Positions 4,704-9,488 of a stretch of 9,488 nucleotides of DNA are shown piece by piece; position 1 is the first letter of the stretch; every line of letters starts with the position of its first letter. Made by a program: the position numbers and the translations under genes. The DNA is taken from NCBI GenBank assembly GCA_016933985.1, contig JAFGTU010000519.1, positions 1 through 9,488 on the forward strand, written 5' to 3'. This DNA is from Sedimentisphaerales bacterium (GTDB lineage: Bacteria > Planctomycetota > Phycisphaerae > Sedimentisphaerales > Anaerobacaceae). Below the pieces are notes generated by a model, which ran no database searches, had not been told where the DNA came from, and saw only the letters and a list, made by a program, of their open reading frames with translations.

Positions 4704-6791
4704 ATGTACAAGCGGCTAATCATTTTATCGGCAATAATCCTCGCGGCCCTTTGCGGGCTTGCCTGGCTGGGCTACCACTCCATTGGGATATGGGCTGCCG
4801 GTATGGAGGGGACCAGGCTCGGCGAGTTTGCCGCGGTGGCCGAGCAGGTCAGGCAGGATATCAATCGCAAGCTCGATGAGTTTATAGCCGTAGAGCAAAG
4901 CCGCCCTTACACCGAGTACCAGAATTATTACGTCCCGGACAACACCGTTGCCGGGCAGCGGCAGATGCCCGTCCTGCGTTCTCCGCTGGCCGGCACACTC
5001 GGGCAGGGCCTCGCCTACGGGCAGTTCCAAATCAATCCGAGCGGAGGCATTATCACCCCCAACGACGAGATCCGAGCGGTGAGCGATTCCGACCAGGCCG
5101 GCGATTTGCTCGCACAGGTGGATTTGAACATTAAAAACGTACGAGACAATCTATTGCCGGCGTTGAGCAGTATCGAAGCAAGCTCGCTCAAAATGGGCTC
5201 TGGCGTCAAGGAAGACACGCAACTGAAAGAGCAGCAAGTGTACAAGCTGGTGCAGGCCGCGGCAAATGAAGACGGTCAGAAGCAGGTCGCCCAGGGCAAG
5301 GCGCCTCAGGGATTTCGCGGGAAGAACTTCTCTATAGAGAGTTTTCAGAACCCGGACCAGCAGGCCCAGGTCATAAACCGAAGTCGCGCCGTTGTTCAGC
5401 AGGATTATGCAAGTAATTCACTGCAGCAGGGCGTCATGAACCAGACGACCGAGGAAAACGCCCAGATACGAGTACAGGAATCCGCAAAGGCAAGCCAGCC
5501 GCAAGCACCAGTAGTAGATGCTCTAGCAGTAGCGCCTGTCAGGACACAACCGGAGCAGCCGCCTCGAAGCGTGGATTCACCTATCAGTGACGCTCAGATG
5601 GCCCTATCACAAGAGTACGCAGACCAAATGATGCAGACGCAGGTCGAAACGATTAAGGAAGAGCCCGATATGGTGCAGGTCCGCATCGAGCCGTTCGTCC
5701 CGCTGAAGGTCCCGTGCAGGGAGGGCGAGAATTCCGTATTCGGCGGGCAGATATTCATGCTCAGGCACGTTCAAATCGAGGACAAGCACTTTGTGCAGGG
5801 CTTCCAGCTCAACGAAACCGAGCTGATCAAGGAAGTCGAGGAATCGGCGCAGCAGTTTATGCGCGACGGGATGGGCTTTGAGCTGGCCGAGAAGGCAAAT
5901 GGAAACTCGGCGTACACGGCCATTCTGGACTTCGGCTTCGGCAAGCTGATACTCAATCTGCTGGAGACAGACCCGCATCGAATCGCCAGGAAGATAAGCG
6001 GGATGCGAACCTGGTACTTCAGCATCATCACGGTCGTTTTGCTGGCGGTGACGCTTGGGCTGACGAGCTTGTGGCATAACACGCAGGCTCAACTCCGCTT
6101 GGCGCGCAAGAAAGACGATTTCATATCAGCGGTCTCGCATGAATTGAGGACCCCTTTGACCTCGATAAGAATGTATGCCGAGATGCTGGAGAAGAACTGG
6201 GTAAAATCCAAAGACAAGGCCGCCGACTACTACAAAAATATGCGGCAGGAGAGCGAGCGGCTCAGCCGGCTGATTGAAAACGTCCTCGACTTCTCGCGAA
6301 TCCAGAGGGGCCGAAAGAGATACAATTTTAGCCTGGGCGACATAAACAAGTCCGTCGCCGGCGTCGTCGAAATGATGCGCCCGTATGCCGCCCAGAACGG
6401 CTTTGAAATAAGGACCCAATTCGGCGAAATTGGCCAGAGCGCCTTCGATCCCGACGCCGTAACACAGATAGTCGTAAACCTGCTCGACAACGCAGTCAAA
6501 TACGCCCGCAATGCAGAAGATAAGACCATAATCGCGCGTACCAAGACCGACCGCGAATTCACCATAATAGAAGTCGAGGACCACGGCCCCGGAGTCCCGC
6601 ACCGCCAGAGAAAGAAAATCTTCGAGGAGTTCTACCGCATCGGCGCAGAGTCCACACGGGAAACCACAGGCACCGGCCTCGGCCTGGCACTGGTCAGAAG
6701 ATTCGCTCAGGCCCACAACGGATTCGTCGAAATCATAAACGCCCGCCCAAAAGGCGCAATCTTCAGAGTAGCCCTCGCCGCACGGGCGTAG
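4704..6791 (+). CDS. Sensor histidine kinase with large Gln-rich extracytoplasmic domain
   Basis: This is a 695-residue membrane kinase. Transmembrane helix 1 is at about 5-30 and helix 2 at about 436-457, leaving some 400 residues outside the cytoplasm. No HAMP domain is evident: a short helical linker (LRLARKKDDF) leads straight into the HisKA domain, with phospho-acceptor H479 in SHELRTP. The ATPase domain has the N box N592-LLDNA (591-601), G1 D626-HGPG and G2 TGTGLGLAL (655-663). The sensor part matches no domain I recognise. Residues about 170-320 are rich in Gln, Ala, Glu and Ser and look disordered, while 325-425 seem globular. It should phosphorylate the regulator encoded just upstream. 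There is no strong ribosome binding site in the 5-nt gap, so translation is probably coupled. No clear terminator follows. Confidence 0.95.
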   Translation: MYKRLIILSAIILAALCGLAWLGYHSIGIWAAGMEGTRLGEFAAVAEQVRQDINRKLDEFIAVEQSRPYTEYQNYYVPDNTVAGQRQMPVLRSPLAGTLGQGLAYGQFQINPSGGIITPNDEIRAVSDSDQAGDLLAQVDLNIKNVRDNLLPALSSIEASSLKMGSGVKEDTQLKEQQVYKLVQAAANEDGQKQVAQGKAPQGFRGKNFSIESFQNPDQQAQVINRSRAVVQQDYASNSLQQGVMNQTTEENAQIRVQESAKASQPQAPVVDALAVAPVRTQPEQPPRSVDSPISDAQMALSQEYADQMMQTQVETIKEEPDMVQVRIEPFVPLKVPCREGENSVFGGQIFMLRHVQIEDKHFVQGFQLNETELIKEVEESAQQFMRDGMGFELAEKANGNSAYTAILDFGFGKLILNLLETDPHRIARKISGMRTWYFSIITVVLLAVTLGLTSLWHNTQAQLRLARKKDDFISAVSHELRTPLTSIRMYAEMLEKNWVKSKDKAADYYKNMRQESERLSRLIENVLDFSRIQRGRKRYNFSLGDINKSVAGVVEMMRPYAAQNGFEIRTQFGEIGQSAFDPDAVTQIVVNLLDNAVKYARNAEDKTIIARTKTDREFTIIEVEDHGPGVPHRQRKKIFEEFYRIGAESTRETTGTGLGLALVRRFAQAHNGFVEIINARPKGAIFRVALAARA

Positions 6792-7113
6792 GCCCCATTC
6801 CGCTCGGGCTGACAGGCAGGCCTGTAATCTGCTCCGGTTCGCTCCCAGTCATCCTGATCCTGTTCTCACTAGTGTTTTCACTGCTTTCAATCTTTGTGAA
6901 GCTAAACGGGGATTTGCGAATACCTTCATGCTATTTTCAAGGTTGGTGAATATTTTACGTTATTTTTACAAACGTTTGCCGCTTCCCGTCGTCTTAACAA
7001 ATAGTGAAAAGACTCGGCGACCATCCTTGTGTGTGGCATGCTCTTAGTGCGCCGTCGGGAAGGTCTAATCTTGGTTAGGATACGCATAACTGCAGGAAAA
7101 GGAGGAACATATA
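6792..7113. other. Intergenic region before the dockerin/SUMF1 gene
   Basis: No gene is supported here. ACAGG-CAGG-CCTGT at 6812-6825 can form a small hairpin but has no T-run, so it is not a convincing terminator for the kinase. CTGATCCTGTTCTC (6854-6867) resembles the CTGATCTCCTGTTCTCC core of the 33-bp repeat. Positions 6915-7010 are clearly more AT-rich than the flanks and contain the inverted repeat ACGTT (6957-6961) / AACGT (6971-6975), a plausible regulatory region. AAGGAGG (7099-7105), 8 nt before ATG 7114, is a strong ribosome binding site. Confidence 0.45.
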
Positions 7114-8061
7114 ATGCAGCGGAAGACTTCATCTATTCTCATTTGTCTTATCGCCCTTGCCGTATCGTCGGGCTTTGCCGTTGCCGTCTGTCCTCCGGCC
7201 GACCTTACGGGCGATTGTATCGTCGATTTCAGCGATTTCGCCGTGATGGCCGTCTATTGGCCCCTGACCGACTTCAATGACGTTACGGAGGTTACGGCTC
7301 AGTGGCTGGCCGAAGGGGTGCCGAATGACCCGTGCAACTTAGTGTGGGTATATATCGACGATCCGGGCGTGCCCGGCCATGAAAGCTTTACCGGCTATAT
7401 GAGCAAATATGAGACTACGAATGCCCAGTATTGCGAGTATCTCAATGCCGCATTCGCTTCGGGGGACATATATATCACCGGCGGGACGGTTTATGGTTCC
7501 AACGGTTCTAACAGCGGAGCGGATTATGCGAATTTTGCCTACTTCGACACCTCGTCCGGCAGTTCGTACAGTCAGATTATTTACCATGACTACAAGTTCA
7601 GCGTTCGCAGCCGGGACGGCTACAGTATGGTCGATCATCCGGTTGTACAGATAAGCTGGTTCGGAGCAACGGCTTTCTGTAACTATTATGGCTACAGATT
7701 GCCGACCCAATGGGAATGGCAGGCCGTCGCCGATTATGACGGCAGCTGCAGCTACGGTTGCGGCACATCGATAGATCAAGGTAAGGCAAACTACGACGAC
7801 GCCAACCCTCTCAACCTCTCCGACTATCCTTATACCAATCCTGTAGATTACTATTGTTCGTACGGATACGGACTGACCGACATGGCCGGAAATGTCTCGG
7901 AATGGACCAGCAGTTGCTGCGACCCCGACTGTATCTACAGCCTCCGCGCCATTCGGGGAGGATGCTGGCACTACCACGGCTACGCCTGCACCGTCTGCTG
8001 CCAAGAAAGCGACTATCGAGACCACAAACACAGCAGCATAGGATTCCGAGCCTGCCGATAA
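7114..8061 (+). CDS. Secreted Cys-rich protein, dockerin-like motif plus SUMF1 domain
   Basis: This 315-residue exported protein has a signal peptide at 1-24 (cut after AVA). A single dockerin-like, calcium-binding-type loop follows (D30-L-T-G-D-C-I-V-D-F-S-D, up to about 50), then a formylglycine-generating-enzyme-like domain (SUMF1/FGE-sulfatase) from about 76 to the end. Hallmarks of the latter are YETTNAQYCEYLN, HPVVQISWFGATAFCNYYG, YRLPTQWEWQ, GLTDMAGNVSEWT, RAIRGGCW and a terminal IGFRACR. In true FGE the segment after GGS carries two active-site Cys five residues apart. Here the first position is Tyr287 (GGCWHY) and only the second is Cys (C292), so canonical FGE activity is doubtful; a lectin-like or structural role is possible. 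The mature chain has 16 Cys, suggesting disulfides or metal binding. The strong ribosome binding site at 7099-7105 fixes the start. Confidence 0.9.
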   Translation: MQRKTSSILICLIALAVSSGFAVAVCPPADLTGDCIVDFSDFAVMAVYWPLTDFNDVTEVTAQWLAEGVPNDPCNLVWVYIDDPGVPGHESFTGYMSKYETTNAQYCEYLNAAFASGDIYITGGTVYGSNGSNSGADYANFAYFDTSSGSSYSQIIYHDYKFSVRSRDGYSMVDHPVVQISWFGATAFCNYYGYRLPTQWEWQAVADYDGSCSYGCGTSIDQGKANYDDANPLNLSDYPYTNPVDYYCSYGYGLTDMAGNVSEWTSSCCDPDCIYSLRAIRGGCWHYHGYACTVCCQESDYRDHKHSSIGFRACR

Positions 8062-8283
8062 CTCCGCCTCCACCCGTTCGATTAGAACCTTTGCTTCGAA
8101 CAGACGGACAAAAGAAGGGGCAGGAGCATTCTTGCGACCGCTTATCTTCTTCAGGCCTGCACGTCCGCCTCGCTCTACGCCGACCGCAGTTGCGCAGCGA
8201 CCCAGAAAACCATTTCCCGCAATTCGCTTATCCGGTACAATCCTCTTGTCTGAAAAACAGCCTGTCGAATGAAAGGGTGTGCT
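8062..8283. other. Intergenic region upstream of the FG-GAP gene
   Basis: No gene is supported in these 222 nt. The inverted pair GTTCGA (8076-8081) / TCGAAC (8096-8101) could form a weak hairpin after the SUMF1 stop, without a T-run. TACAAT (8236-8241) is a possible -10 box for the next gene, but no good -35 stands 16-18 nt upstream. Confidence 0.35.
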
Positions 8284-9488
8284 ATGCCTATTCTTAAAAT
8301 GTTCAAGAGCGTCCCTGTAGTGCTGCTGTCCGCTGCGGTCGCCTGCGCTGCGCCGTTTGTTATTAAGCTGGAGATTCCCGCGCCGCAGGATTCGGCGGGT
8401 GGGATTATCACGGCTGATGTCGATAACAACGAGACTATGGATTATCTCGTTACCGTGCCCGGCCATTTGGCGGTGTACGGCGGCGACGCCAAGAGACTTT
8501 GGGTGCTAAAAGAGGACATCGTTGTGGGCGGCTCCAGCGAGAGCGAGGGTCTGCCGGGCCATTGCGGCCCCGGAGTCGCCGCGGGCGACGTCGATGACGA
8601 CGGAAAATGCGAAGTCGTCTTCATAACCAAGGATTCCGTCATTCACGTTGTCGAAGGCGGGACGGGACGCGAAAAGGCTAAAGCTGCGCCGCCTGTCCCC
8701 GAGGGCGCCCAGCGATGGGAACTGGCGATGATTGCCGATTTCCGAGGAACCGGAAAAGACCTCGATATCCTCCTCCAGGCGACCAATAAAGATGGCTATA
8801 GAATGGGCAAGTTCCTCGCGGCCTATACAATGAAAGACCTCCTCGCCGGCGGAAAGCCCCTCTGGCAAACGGATGAATTCGTAAGCTGCGCCCATAACGG
8901 CGCCCGCCTGGCCGACCTCGACGGGGACGGGCGCGATGAGGTCCTCGGCGCGACTCTCTTTTCGCCTGATGGCAAGTTGGTCACCCGCGCCATTCCAGAC
9001 CGCTACCACATGGATAGCGTCTTCGTAGCGAACGTTCAGACGAAACTAAAAGGCCTGGAAGTCGTCCTGCTCGAAGAGGGCGCCAACCAGGTCCAGCTCG
9101 TTGGGCTTGGTGGGCCTGTCTGGCGAAACCACTTCAACAAGCAGGAGCCGCAGAATGCCGCCGTCGGACGATTCAAAGAGGGAAGCGACGAAATCTTTGT
9201 ATGGTGTCGGTCGCGATATAACGAGCATCAGAAGCCGTTCGTCTTCGATTCAGCCGGCAAGATGGTCTTCGACTACGAAATGGACGATGTCGCCCCGCCG
9301 GGCTGGACCGCCAGCGGAGTCGAGATAATCAACACTATCGACTGGACCGGCGAAAGGCAGCAGCTTGCCTGCGCCAAGGAGCGCCATAAGAGCGGCGATG
9401 TATGCCTCTTCGAGCCGCTCACCGGCAAATTCGTCGCAACCTTCAAGGAAAAGGCCGACAGGCTCTACGTCGCCGATGTCACCGGCGA
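8284..9488 (+). CDS. Secreted FG-GAP/VCBS propeller protein, 3' end outside the window
   Basis: An open frame of 401 complete codons runs off the right edge without a stop. The start ATG has AAAGGG (8272-8277) 6 nt upstream; Met6 (8299) is an alternative. Residues 1-22 are a signal peptide (hydrophobic VPVVLLSAAVA, cut around ACA-AP). The mature part has FG-GAP/VCBS-type blades with acidic calcium loops: DVDNNETMDYL (45-55), DVDDDGKCEV (102-111) and DLDGDGRDEV (211-220), spaced as in a beta-propeller. The later part (211-401), with DLDGDGRDEVLGA, KGLEVVLLEEG, DEIFVWCRSRY and RLYVADVTG, resembles the propeller of family-11 rhamnogalacturonan lyases and related proteins. That comparison is from memory, and the catalytic assignment is uncertain because the C-terminus is missing. 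It lies downstream of the SUMF1 gene in the same orientation and probably has its own promoter. Confidence 0.88.
   Translation, partial: MPILKMFKSVPVVLLSAAVACAAPFVIKLEIPAPQDSAGGIITADVDNNETMDYLVTVPGHLAVYGGDAKRLWVLKEDIVVGGSSESEGLPGHCGPGVAAGDVDDDGKCEVVFITKDSVIHVVEGGTGREKAKAAPPVPEGAQRWELAMIADFRGTGKDLDILLQATNKDGYRMGKFLAAYTMKDLLAGGKPLWQTDEFVSCAHNGARLADLDGDGRDEVLGATLFSPDGKLVTRAIPDRYHMDSVFVANVQTKLKGLEVVLLEEGANQVQLVGLGGPVWRNHFNKQEPQNAAVGRFKEGSDEIFVWCRSRYNEHQKPFVFDSAGKMVFDYEMDDVAPPGWTASGVEIINTIDWTGERQQLACAKERHKSGDVCLFEPLTGKFVATFKEKADRLYVADVTG

Noticed and set aside
5607..6716. Several 100-196-codon minus-strand ORFs opposite the histidine kinase
   Set aside because: They are antisense shadows of a gene with intact HisKA and ATPase motifs.
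7030..7055. Sigma-54-like -24/-12 promoter upstream of the SUMF1 gene (TGGCATGCTCTTAGTGC)
   Set aside because: TGGCATG fits a -24 element, but the -12 part reads TAGTG instead of TTGCW, losing the essential GC. No sigma-54 activator is encoded nearby.
7339..8466. A 375-codon ORF on the minus strand opposite the SUMF1 gene
   Set aside because: It is antisense to a gene with a clear signal peptide, strong ribosome binding site and SUMF1 motifs. Its own translation has no recognisable domain and extends through the intergenic gap and into the FG-GAP gene.

Overview
The window most likely comes from a member of the Planctomycetota, probably a Phycisphaerae/Sedimentisphaerales-type lineage. This is inferred from gene content: a PEP-CTERM surface protein, a secreted protein joining a short dockerin-like calcium motif (DLTGDCIVDFSDFA) to a formylglycine-generating-enzyme-like (SUMF1) domain, an FG-GAP/VCBS propeller protein, and intergenic DNA full of short degenerate repeats. 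No marker gene fixes the taxonomy.

Layout. Positions 1-393 hold no gene: a terminator-like hairpin, a degenerate interspersed-repeat-like stretch, and a strong minus-strand terminator. A PEP-CTERM gene lies on the minus strand (394-1005) as a complete single-gene unit with consensus promoter (1128-1155), a leader of about 115 nt, a ribosome binding site and a terminator (326-362). Positions 1156-2372 are repeat-rich and probably mostly non-coding. They contain a second perfect consensus promoter on the plus strand (1644-1672), a doubtful ORF, a 33-bp direct repeat, octamer repeats and a heptamer array. Next come a serine beta-lactamase-fold lipoprotein (2373-3650, +), a tRNA-Thr(UGU) (3755-3826, -) with its own promoter, and an OmpR-type response regulator with its histidine kinase (4000-6791, +). 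The window ends with two secreted-protein genes: dockerin-like/SUMF1 (7114-8061, +) and an FG-GAP propeller protein cut by the window edge (8284-9488, +).

How the parts work together. The response regulator and kinase form a two-component pair, with the kinase starting 5 nt after the regulator's stop. The sensor region is large, glutamine-rich and not recognised, and no HAMP domain is evident. The other protein genes encode exported or surface proteins. Each is separated from its neighbours by gaps of more than 200 nt, so they probably form separate transcription units. The last two would suit an organism that handles extracellular glycans, but substrates cannot be read from the sequence.

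I found no defence system, CRISPR array, transposase or phage module. The most unusual structures are the PEP-CTERM leader (three 16-nt Shine-Dalgarno-like tandem repeats at the mRNA 5' end, plus a complementary segment able to mask the real ribosome binding site), the nested repeats at 1452-2211, and the kinase sensor domain.
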